64,000 nt of DNA from Nocardioides sp. InS609-2 (GTDB lineage: Bacteria; Actinomycetota; Actinomycetes; Propionibacteriales; Nocardioidaceae). Within the stretch, counting starts at the first letter, position 1. Each line of letters begins with the position of its first letter. This document shows, piece by piece, positions 50,312-56,827 of the stretch. Position numbers and translations under genes: made by a program. A model generated the notes under the pieces. It made no database searches, was not told where the DNA came from, and worked only from the letters and a program-made list of their open reading frames with translations. The DNA is taken from contig NZ_CP060034.1 of assembly GCF_023208195.1 (NCBI RefSeq), forward strand, positions 496,001 through 560,000, in the 5' to 3' direction.

Positions 50312-51082
50312 TCAGAGTCCCATCGCGTGGAAGCCACCGTCGACGTGCACGATCTCGCCGGTGGTGGCGGGGAAGAAGTCCGACAGCAGGGCGCAGACGG
50401 CCTTGGCGGTGGGCTCGTGGTCGGACTCGTTCCAGCCGAGGGGGGCGCGGTCCTTCCATGCCGACTCGAGGTCCTCGAAGCCCGGGATCGCCTTGGCGGC
50501 CAGGGTCTTGAGCGGGCCGGCCGCGACGAGGTTGCAGCGGATGCCGTCAGGGCCCAGGTCGCGGGCGAGGTAGCGCGAGGTCGACTCGAGGGCAGCCTTG
50601 GCCACGCCCATCCAGTCGTACGCCGGCCATGCGTTGGTCGCGTCGAACGTCAACCCGACGATCGAGCCACCGGAAGACATCAGCGGGCGAGAGGCCACTG
50701 CCAGCGACTTCAAAGAGTACGCCGAGACTTGGAGCGCCTGCGCGACGTCGTCCCACGGGCCCTCGAGGAACTTGCCGCCGAGCAGCGTCGCGGGGTTGCC
50801 GTAGGCGATCGAGTGCACAACCCCGTCGAGGCCGTCGACGTGCTCGCGTACGGCGTCGGCCAGGCCGTCCAGGTGCGCCTGGTCGGTGACGTCGAGCTCG
50901 ATCACCGGCGGCTCGGTCGGCAGCCGCTTGGCGATGCGCTTGGTGATGTTGAGGGCGCGGCCGAAGTTGGAGATGAGCACCGTCGCGCCCTGCTCCTGGG
51001 CGACCTTCGCGGTGGCGAAGCCGATGGAGGAATCCATCGTCACGCCGGCCACGAGGATGCGCTTTCCGTCGAGGATTCCCAT
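50312..51082 (-). CDS. inhA: Enoyl-ACP reductase (FabI/InhA)
   Basis: A 256-residue FabI-type SDR: 'ILVAGVTMDSSIGFATAKVA' (NADH loop with the split Gly motif), 'DGVVHSIAYGN', the active-site Tyr and Lys in 'AYDWMGVAKAALESTSRYLA', and 'HVDGGFHAMGL'. It reduces enoyl-ACP in fatty acid elongation (FAS-II) and in mycobacteria is the isoniazid target. It follows fabG by one base, the same order as mycobacterial fabG1-inhA. The ATG at 51082 lies just inside the long open frame. Confidence 0.92.
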   Translation of the reverse strand: MGILDGKRILVAGVTMDSSIGFATAKVAQEQGATVLISNFGRALNITKRIAKRLPTEPPVIELDVTDQAHLDGLADAVREHVDGLDGVVHSIAYGNPATLLGGKFLEGPWDDVAQALQVSAYSLKSLAVASRPLMSSGGSIVGLTFDATNAWPAYDWMGVAKAALESTSRYLARDLGPDGIRCNLVAAGPLKTLAAKAIPGFEDLESAWKDRAPLGWNESDHEPTAKAVCALLSDFFPATTGEIVHVDGGFHAMGL

Positions 51083-51083
51083 G

Positions 51084-51800
51084 TCAGTGCCCCATTCCGA
51101 GTCCACCGTCGACCGGAATGACCGCCCCGGTGACGTACGCCGCGCCGTCGGAGGCGAGCCACGCAACCGCGGACGCAACTTCGTCCGGAGTGGCGTAGCG
51201 CCCCAACGGCACCTGGTCCTTGATCTTCTTCTTCTGGTCGTCGGTGAGCACCGAGGTCATGTCGGTCTCGACGAAGCCGGGAGACACGACGTTGGCCGTG
51301 ATCGAGCGGCTGCCGAGCTCACGCGCCAGCGACCGGGCCATGCCCACGAGTCCGGACTTGGAGGCGGCGTAGTTGACCTGGCCGGCGGAGCCGAGCAGGC
51401 CGACCACCGAGGAGATGAAGATGATGCGGCCCCGGCGCAGCCGGAGCATGCCCTTGGAGGCCCGCCTGGCCAGCCGGAAGGAGCCGGTGAGGTTGGTGGC
51501 GATGACGCTGTCCCAGTCGTCGTCGGACATCCGCAGCACCAGGGTGTCGGCGGTGATGCCGGCGTTGGCGACGAGCACCTCGACTGGCCCGTGCGCCTCC
51601 TCGATCTGGGCGAACGCGGCGTCGACGGCGGCCTGGTCGGTGATGTCGCAGCGCAGGTCGAGAGCGCCGTCGGGCGCTCCCCCGCTGCGCGTCGTCACCG
51701 CGACCTTGTCGCCGCCCGCGATGAACGCTTCGGCGATGGCACGACCGATGCCCCGGTTGCCACCGGTGACCAGGACGGAACGAGGTTCACTCACGGGCAC
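51084..51800 (-). CDS. fabG: 3-oxoacyl-ACP reductase
   Basis: A 238-residue SDR: 'VLVTGGNRGIGRAIAEAFIA', 'VLVANAGITADTLVLRMSDD', catalytic 'SSVVGLLGSAGQVNYAASKS', and 'TGAVIPVDGGLGMGH'. With the adjacent InhA it performs the reductive steps of fatty acid elongation in the cytoplasm. The start is a GTG at 51800, with a second in-frame GTG two codons on. Confidence 0.92.
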   Translation of the reverse strand: MPVSEPRSVLVTGGNRGIGRAIAEAFIAGGDKVAVTTRSGGAPDGALDLRCDITDQAAVDAAFAQIEEAHGPVEVLVANAGITADTLVLRMSDDDWDSVIATNLTGSFRLARRASKGMLRLRRGRIIFISSVVGLLGSAGQVNYAASKSGLVGMARSLARELGSRSITANVVSPGFVETDMTSVLTDDQKKKIKDQVPLGRYATPDEVASAVAWLASDGAAYVTGAVIPVDGGLGMGH

Positions 51801-51950
51801 CGACGCTAGCCATTACCGCGGGGTACGCCGATTCGGCCTTGGATCTCGAGACGGGTCCCTCAACTCCTCGCTTCGCTCGGATCTGAGCCGAGCCCTCCTC
51901 AATCTCCCGCCCTGGTCTTGGCCCTTGCACGCTCGGCCCAAGGGGCGTGA

Positions 51951-52163
51951 TCATTCGTCCTCGAGACGGAAGCCGACCTTCATGCCGACCTGGTAGTGCT
52001 CCACGACGCCGTCCTTGGCCTGGCCACGGATCTGGGTGACCTCGAACCAGTCGATGTGGCGAAGCGTCTGCCCGGCTCGGGCGATGCCGTTCTCGATTGC
52101 CTGGTCGATGCCGTCGGGAGAGGTGCCGACGATCTCGCTGACTCGGTACGTGCGATTGGACAT
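51951..52163 (-). CDS. Dodecin (flavin-binding)
   Basis: A 70-residue protein with the dodecin pattern 'YRVSEIVGTSPDGIDQAIEN', 'LRHIDWFEVTQIRGQAKDG' and 'VVEHYQVGMKVGFRLEDE'. Dodecins form dodecameric shells that store FMN/riboflavin. The ATG at 52163 has GGGAG upstream. It is divergent from the DUF3099 gene. The open frame continuing to 52697 is antisense to the neighbours and to the 6C RNA and is not coding. Confidence 0.92.
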   Translation of the reverse strand: MSNRTYRVSEIVGTSPDGIDQAIENGIARAGQTLRHIDWFEVTQIRGQAKDGVVEHYQVGMKVGFRLEDE

Positions 52164-52220
52164 GGGGGCTCCCTGATGGCTCGGGCTGGGTCTGCATGGT
52201 AGCGACGTACAGTGGTGAGC

Positions 52221-52589
52221 ATGGCTCGCCGGCATGCCCACGACGATGCAGCAGCGGTCCGGATCACGACCGCCGCCGAGAGTCGCGAGGCCGACATCTC
52301 TGCTCGTCAGCGTCGCTACGTGATCTCCATGAGCATCCGCACCCTGTGCTTCATCGGAGCGATCCTCGTCGGCCCGGGCTGGCTGCGCTGGGTGCTCGTC
52401 GCCGGGGCCCTCCTGCTTCCCTACATCGCCGTGGTGATGGCCAACGTCGCCGCGCCTCGATCCGACGACTTCGCGCTGCGCCAGGACCTCTCGCGCAACG
52501 CCCTTCCCGCAAGCCCCACAGAGCCTTCCGGGACGCCTCCGGCAACCCCCGGTTCGGGGCCCGACTCGCCCGGGCGACATGGCCCGTGA
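52221..52589 (+). CDS. DUF3099 membrane protein
   Basis: A 122-residue protein with two membrane helices ('MSIRTLCFIGAILVGPGWLR' and 'WVLVAGALLLPYIAVVMANV') and the preceding motif 'RITTAAESREADISARQRRY', which identifies the actinobacterial DUF3099 family. Function unknown. I start it at the ATG at 52221 (MARRHAHDD), with GTG codons just upstream as alternatives. The 6C RNA promoter follows its stop immediately. Confidence 0.85.
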   Translation: MARRHAHDDAAAVRITTAAESREADISARQRRYVISMSIRTLCFIGAILVGPGWLRWVLVAGALLLPYIAVVMANVAAPRSDDFALRQDLSRNALPASPTEPSGTPPATPGSGPDSPGRHGP

Positions 52590-52593
52590 TGAG

Positions 52594-52622
52594 TTGGAAA
52601 ATGCTTTGCGTCGTGCAATGAT
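52594..52622 (+). promoter_or_regulatory. Probable promoter of the 6C RNA
   Basis: TTGGAA (52594-52599), a 17-base spacer and AATGAT (52617-52622) resemble a sigma-70-type promoter placed a few bases before the first hairpin of the 6C RNA. Confidence 0.55.
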
Positions 52623-52626
52623 CGAC

Positions 52627-52705
52627 GAGACGAGTTCAGCATCCCCCGTCTGAATTCGTTGTGGTGCCGGACAGCTTCCCCCGTGGCTGTCCGGCACCTC
52701 TTATT
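52627..52705 (+). ncRNA. 6C RNA (two C-loop hairpins)
   Basis: Two hairpins in tandem, each with a ten-base loop containing CCCCCG. Hairpin 1 pairs 52631-52639 with 52650-52658 (nine pairs, loop CATCCCCCGT). Hairpin 2 pairs 52664-52675 with 52686-52697 (twelve perfect pairs, loop TTCCCCCGTG) and is followed by CTCTTATTTC, so it also acts as terminator. This is the defining shape of the 6C RNA of Actinobacteria, a trans-acting sRNA whose C-rich loops pair with G-rich ribosome sites (studied in mycobacteria and Streptomyces). It lies between DUF3099 and the small Cys protein. Ends are estimated. Confidence 0.85.
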
Positions 52706-52733
52706 TCCCCCGGACCCGACCCCGCGAGGAGCC

Positions 52734-52937
52734 ATGGACCAGCCCGTCGAGCCGCCCGTCTGCTCGGCCAAGGGCTGCACCGCGCCGGCCGTCTGGGATC
52801 TCCAGTGGAACAACCCCAAGATCCACACGCCCGACCGTCGCAAGATCTGGCTGGCGTGCGGCGATCACCGCGAGAGTCTCTCGCAGTTCCTCGGGGCCCG
52901 GCAGTTCCTGCGTGACGTGGTGCCGCACCAGGACTGA
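52734..52937 (+). CDS. Small Cys-containing hypothetical protein
   Basis: A 67-residue soluble protein with 'PPVCSAKGCTAPAVWDLQWN' and 'KIWLACGDHRESLSQFLGAR'; the CxxxxC...CxxH spacing could bind zinc. Small proteins of this pattern are widespread in actinomycetes, but I know no function. The ATG at 52734 has GAGGAG three bases upstream. It starts 37 bases after the 6C RNA terminator hairpin. Confidence 0.75.
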   Translation: MDQPVEPPVCSAKGCTAPAVWDLQWNNPKIHTPDRRKIWLACGDHRESLSQFLGARQFLRDVVPHQD

Positions 52938-52961
52938 GGCATACGCCGCAGCGAGCTGCGG

Positions 52962-53954
52962 TCAGCCCCCGATGGCCGACATCGGGCGGGTCGGCTGGAG
53001 GAAGCTCGGGTCGTCGATGCCGTGTCCGGCGAGCTTGCCGCGCATCGCGATCACCCAGCGCTCGGCGATCTCCTCGTCGCTGGCGCCGGAGCGCAGCGCC
53101 GTACGCAGGTCGGACTCGCTGCGCGCGAAGAGGCAGTTGCGGACCTGGCCATCGGCGGTCAGCCGCACCCGGTCGCAGTCACCGCAGAACGGCCGCGTGA
53201 CCGAGGCGATGATGCCGACGGTCGCCGGGCCGCCGTCGACGCTGAACAGCTCGGCCGGGGCGCTGCCCCGCGGCTCCTCGGCAGGCGTGAGCTCGAACTC
53301 CCGCTCGAGCCGCTCCAGGATCTCGTCGGCGGTCACCATCTCGGTGCGCGACCAGTCGTGCTGGGCGTCGAGAGGCATCTGCTCGATGAAGCGGAGGTGG
53401 TAGCCCCCGTCGATCGACCAGCGCAGCAGCTCGGCCGCCTGGTCGTCGTTGACGCCGCGCAGCAGGACGGCGTTGATCTTGACCGGGCCGAGCCCGGCGT
53501 CGCGGGCGGCCTCCAGACCGGCGACCACGTCGTGCAGCCGGTTGCGCCGGGTGATCTGCTCGAAGGTGTCGGCCCGGACCGTGTCGAGGCTGACGTTGAC
53601 CCGGTCGAGACCGGCGTCGGCCAGCGTCTGAGCGGTGCGCGCCAGGCCGAGTGCGTTGGTGGTCAGCGACGTCTCGACGCCACCCAGCTGGTGCGTGCGC
53701 CGGATGATGTCGGGCAGGCCGCGGCGCAGCAGCGGCTCGCCGCCGGTGAAACGCACCTCGAGGACTCCGAGCTGCTGCACGCCGATGGTGACCAGCCGGA
53801 CGACCTCGTCGTCGGTCAGCGTCTGCTCGGTCGGCATCCAGTCAAGCCCCTCGGCCGGCATGCAGTAGGAACAGCGCAGGTTGCACCGGTCGGTCAGGGA
53901 CACGCGCAGGTCCGTGGCCACCCGGCCGAAGAGGTCTTCCAGTGCGTGAGTCAC
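52962..53954 (-). CDS. moaA: GTP 3',8-cyclase MoaA (molybdenum cofactor)
   Basis: A 330-residue radical-SAM enzyme: the first cluster in 'RCNLRCSYCMPAEGLDW', 'LEVRFTGGEPLLRRGL', and the second cluster with the C-terminal cysteines in 'TRPFCGDCDRVRLTADGQVR' and 'NCLF'. The C-terminal GG needed for activity is present ('MSAIGG'). It catalyses the first step of molybdopterin synthesis. No other moa gene is next to it here; it stands alone, divergent from the SURF1 gene. Confidence 0.94.
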   Translation of the reverse strand: MTHALEDLFGRVATDLRVSLTDRCNLRCSYCMPAEGLDWMPTEQTLTDDEVVRLVTIGVQQLGVLEVRFTGGEPLLRRGLPDIIRRTHQLGGVETSLTTNALGLARTAQTLADAGLDRVNVSLDTVRADTFEQITRRNRLHDVVAGLEAARDAGLGPVKINAVLLRGVNDDQAAELLRWSIDGGYHLRFIEQMPLDAQHDWSRTEMVTADEILERLEREFELTPAEEPRGSAPAELFSVDGGPATVGIIASVTRPFCGDCDRVRLTADGQVRNCLFARSESDLRTALRSGASDEEIAERWVIAMRGKLAGHGIDDPSFLQPTRPMSAIGG

Positions 53955-54021
53955 ACGCCCATCCTAGGTGCTGGCCCCAGCCGCCCTGACCGGACGACCA
54001 GCACGCAGATAACCTCGTGCG

Positions 54022-54840
54022 GTGCGACGCCTACGGTTCCTGCTCAGTCGCCGGTGGGTGATCTTCTTCGTCGTCGTCATCGCACTGGCCTGGGTGGCCT
54101 GGCGCCTCGGTGAGTGGCAGTTCCACCGGCTGGAGGACCGCAAGCAACGCAACGCGATCATCGAGCGCAACGAGGCCCTGCCGCCGGCGCCCGTGACCGA
54201 CGTACTCGCTGTCGGCGACGACGTCTCCGACCAGAAGCAGTGGCGGGTCGTGGAGGCCACCGGCACCTACGACCCCGACGACACCGTCATCGTGCGCTAC
54301 CGCACCCGCGAGGGCACGTCGGGGGTCGACCTGGTGGTGCCCCTGGTGCTCTCCGACGGTACCGCGCTGCTCGTCGACCGCGGCTGGGTCGCCACCGAGA
54401 CCCGGGGCAGCACGCCGGACGACCTTCCCGAGCCGCCACCTGGCGAGGTGACGGTCACGGGGTGGGCCCGCCAGGACGCGACCGGCGACAGCACCGATGT
54501 CACCGATCTGTCGACGCGATCCATCTCCAGCGAACGTATCGGCGAAGCGCTCGACCGGCCCGTGCTCGGTGGCTTCGTCGACCTCAGGAGCGAGTCGCCC
54601 GCCGCCGAGACCCCGCTGGCCGCTGCGGAGCTGCCCGAGCTCGACAACGGACCACACTTCTTCTACGGGCTCCAGTGGTGGTTCTTCGGCCTGCTCGCGG
54701 TGTTCGGCTTCTTCTATCTCATGTACGACGAGTGGCGGGGCGTGCGACCGAAGCGGCGTGGCACCGCCGACCCGGAAGACGACTCAGAGGGAGCGCAGCA
54801 TCCCGCCGTCGACCGGGAGCATCACGCCCGTCAGGAATGA
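54022..54840 (+). CDS. SURF1-family cytochrome oxidase assembly protein
   Basis: A 272-residue protein with two membrane helices (about 12-30 and 212-233) flanking an extracytoplasmic domain with 'GEWQFHRLEDRKQRNAIIER', 'VIVRYRTREGTSGVDLVVPL' and 'LLVDRGWVATETRG', and ending 'FFYGLQWWFFGLLAVFGFFY', the SURF1 pattern. It assists assembly of the haem-copper oxidase. Its last 57 bases overlap the convergent SDR gene. Confidence 0.9.
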   Translation: MRRLRFLLSRRWVIFFVVVIALAWVAWRLGEWQFHRLEDRKQRNAIIERNEALPPAPVTDVLAVGDDVSDQKQWRVVEATGTYDPDDTVIVRYRTREGTSGVDLVVPLVLSDGTALLVDRGWVATETRGSTPDDLPEPPPGEVTVTGWARQDATGDSTDVTDLSTRSISSERIGEALDRPVLGGFVDLRSESPAAETPLAAAELPELDNGPHFFYGLQWWFFGLLAVFGFFYLMYDEWRGVRPKRRGTADPEDDSEGAQHPAVDREHHARQE

Positions 54841-55539
54841 CGCGGCCGGAGACAGCAGGAACGCCGCGACCCGGCCGAACTCCCCGGGGTCGCCGTAACG
54901 ACCCATCGGGATGGTGCGGATCGCCGCCTCGCGCGCGGCCTCCTGGTCACCCGTCGACGCGTCGAGCTCGGCCACGCGTTCGGTGCCGATGCGTCCGGGC
55001 AGCAGCCCGTTGACCCGGACCCCCTTCGGGCCCAGCTCGTCGGCCAGCGTCTTCGCGACCATGGCCAGCCCAGGACGCAGTCCGTTGGAGATGGCCATGT
55101 CGGCCAACGGCATCCGCACGCTCGACGACAGCACCAGCGCCAGCGCCCCACCGGCAGGCAGCTCCCTGCCGACCTCGCGGGACAGCCGCACCGCCCCCAG
55201 GAACACCGACCCGAACGCAGTCACCCACTGGTCGTCGGTGATCTCGGTGACCGGCCCCTTGGGCGGCCCGCCCACGCTGATCATCGCCCCGTCGAGTCGA
55301 CCCCAGGCCTCGTGCGCGGCAGCCATCAGGGTGGCGGGTGCCTCGGGGTCGGCGTTGTCGGCCACGACGGTGACGACGGCCTCCCCCAGCTCGCCCTTCG
55401 CGGCGGCGAGGGACTCCTCGCTGCGGCCGGACAGCACGACCCGCGCACCCTCGGCCACCAGGCACTCGGCGGTCGCCCGGCCGAGCCCGCGGGCTCCGCC
55501 GGTGACGATGAAGACGCGGTCACGGAGTTCGAGATCCAT
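54784..55539 (-). CDS. Atypical SDR lacking the catalytic Tyr/Lys
   Basis: A 251-residue SDR fold: 'VFIVTGGARGLGRATAECLV' (cofactor loop) and 'FLTGVMLPVDGGMLRSL' are standard. However, NNAG is replaced by 'AMISVGGPPKGPVTE', and where YxxxK should be the sequence is 'PLADMAISNGLRPGLAMVAK' (Ile and Arg). The cofactor may bind, but classical hydride transfer with Tyr proton relay is unlikely. Related SDRs of this type are known in actinomycetes, some in secondary metabolism. The gene is convergent with SURF1. Confidence 0.82.
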   Translation of the reverse strand: MDLELRDRVFIVTGGARGLGRATAECLVAEGARVVLSGRSEESLAAAKGELGEAVVTVVADNADPEAPATLMAAAHEAWGRLDGAMISVGGPPKGPVTEITDDQWVTAFGSVFLGAVRLSREVGRELPAGGALALVLSSSVRMPLADMAISNGLRPGLAMVAKTLADELGPKGVRVNGLLPGRIGTERVAELDASTGDQEAAREAAIRTIPMGRYGDPGEFGRVAAFLLSPAASFLTGVMLPVDGGMLRSL

Positions 55540-55564
55540 GACCGGCAGGCTACTCGCGCAGAAA

Positions 55565-55589
55565 GGGGCGGACTCGTCGAGTCCGCCCC
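55565..55589 (-). terminator. Intrinsic terminator downstream of the DoxX remnant
   Basis: GGGGCGGACTCG and CGAGTCCGCCCC pair perfectly across a single T. On the minus strand the stem is followed by TTTC. It lies just beyond the stop of the DoxX-like stump and just before the SDR start, so it ended the former DoxX transcript. Confidence 0.75.
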
Positions 55590-55608
55590 GCTGTGAGCCG
55601 TGCCCGCG

Positions 55609-55713
55609 CTACTTGAGCCAGCCGTTCCGCTGCACCACGGGCAGCCGCTCCCAGACCCGGCCGAGTCCGAACGTCCGCCCGGCGCCGGCAGCGGCCAGCA
55701 GGACCAGGACCAG
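55609..55713 (-). pseudogene. C-terminal stump of a DoxX-like membrane protein
   Basis: The last 34 codons before the TAG at 55609-55611 read LVLVLLAAAGAGRTFGLGR then VWERLPVVQRNGWLK, the usual ending of actinobacterial DoxX/DUF-type membrane proteins. Upstream of 55713 the sequence abruptly becomes, on the opposite strand, a histidine kinase fragment. The start and the other helices are gone. Confidence 0.6.
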
Positions 55714-55962
55714 CTGCTCCGCGAGTCACTGACCAATGTCACCCGGCATGCGCACGCCACGAGCGTCGAGGTCGTGGTCACCGCCACGGGCGAGCACGTC
55801 GCGGTCGACGTCATCGACAACGGCGTCGGGATCGGCTCGTCCACCCGTCGCAGCGGCCTCACCAACCTTCGCCAGCGCGCCAAGAAGCGCGGCGGGACCC
55901 TCACGGTGCCCGAGCACGACGGCACCCATCTGCGCTGGACCGTGCCCCTTCCGGGCAGCTGA
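55711..55962 (+). pseudogene. C-terminal stump of a DevS/NarX-type histidine kinase
   Basis: From about 55711 the frame encodes the HATPase domain of a HisKA_3-type kinase: 'QLLRESLTNVTRHAHATSVE' (N box), 'VAVDVIDNGVGIG' (G1), 'RSGLTNLRQRAKKRGGTL' (G2), ending 'LRWTVPLPGS' at a TGA. The dimerisation domain, phosphoacceptor His and sensor are absent. The frame is open back to 55600 but that part is antisense to the DoxX stump. Confidence 0.75.
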
Positions 55963-55966
55963 GGGA

Positions 55967-56299
55967 TCAGTTCCCCTTGGCCACCGTCAACAGCACGACG
56001 GAGTCCTCGACGGCTTCGAGCGCGTGCCGCGAGTCGGGAACGGTCATCAGGTCGCCGGGCGACCCGTTCCACCTGGTCTCACCCGCCACGAGGGTGACAC
56101 GGCCGTGCAGCACCTGGACGGTGGCTTCGCCCGGGTTCTCGTGCTCGTCCAGGTTCGAGCCCGCACGGAGCGCGATCAGGGTCTGGCGGAGGACGTGCTC
56201 GTGTCCTCCGTAGATCGTGTGGGCGCTGCGACCGCTCGGCGCTGTCGAAGCCGTCTCCAGGTGGTGACGCGCCAAGGCTGTCAGGGACTCTTTCTGCAT
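55967..56299 (-). CDS. Cupin-domain protein
   Basis: A 110-residue single-domain cupin: 'LRAGSNLDEHENPGEATVQV', 'LHGRVTLVAGETRWNGSPGD' and 'LMTVPDSRHALEAVEDSVVL' give the two conserved cupin motifs with His and Glu metal ligands. In many genomes such a cupin lies beside hemerythrin-like and nitric-oxide-response genes, which fits the hemerythrin fragment just upstream. Function unknown. Confidence 0.82.
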   Translation of the reverse strand: MQKESLTALARHHLETASTAPSGRSAHTIYGGHEHVLRQTLIALRAGSNLDEHENPGEATVQVLHGRVTLVAGETRWNGSPGDLMTVPDSRHALEAVEDSVVLLTVAKGN

Positions 56300-56341
56300 G
56301 GTTTCTCCTCTTTGCGGGATGGACAGGGGTGGCCGGCGTAG

Positions 56342-56620
56342 TCAGGCCGGGGACGCGCTCGTCGACGGATCGAGCAGGAAGCTCGGCGACCTGGTGTGGG
56401 CTTCGTCGACGACCGTCCAGCCGGTGGCCCCCAGCGTGACGACCGAGACCGGGAACATCCACAGGTCCTCCCGCTCGACATGGACATCAAGGTCCTCGAT
56501 GAGGTGCCTCACTTGCGCAGCGAAGTCCGAAGAGTCAGGGTCGACCACAGCGACGGCTGCCGCGAGGCCGCGGTGCTCGCCCGGGTCGATTTGAGTGTGC
56601 CACACGGGACCGGTTCCGGA
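56342..56620 (-). pseudogene. 5'-truncated hemerythrin-like gene
   Basis: The C-terminal part of a bacterial hemerythrin HHE protein is visible: 'IDPGEHRGLAAAVAVVDPDS', 'FAAQVRHLIEDLDVHVERED' and 'LWMFPVSVVTLGATGWTVVD', carrying several diiron ligands. The N-terminal ligands are missing. The frame runs on to 56767, but that part is antisense to the transposase stump and is not coding. The truncation probably came from the insertion element next to it. Confidence 0.6.
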
Positions 56621-56699
56621 CCCGGGCCGATCCGACCTCGGGCTCAGTCGGCATCTTCGCTGCTCCGCCCGCCTACCCCGGCAACCGCGCACGTTGCGT

Positions 56700-56826
56700 G
56701 CTGGAGACCCCCGCATCAAGGACTGGTGCGGCCTGGCCACCCGCTGCGACAAGCTCGCCATCACCACCCGCGGAGGCTAGGTCCTCCGCGCCATCCTGAT
56801 GTGGCTGAACTGGAGAGACAGTCCTA
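56700..56826 (+). mobile_element. IS5-type transposase C-terminal remnant
   Basis: In one frame the sequence reads 'RIKDWCGLATRCDKLAITTR', GG, a TAG at 56778-56780, then 'VLRAILMWLNWRDSPS' and a stop. Intact actinobacterial IS5-family transposases end with K-WRGLATRYDKxAxTYRGGAVLRAIxxWL. The stump has lost its catalytic DDE region and has an in-frame stop. No terminal repeat is recognisable. Confidence 0.65.
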
Positions 56827-56827
56827 G

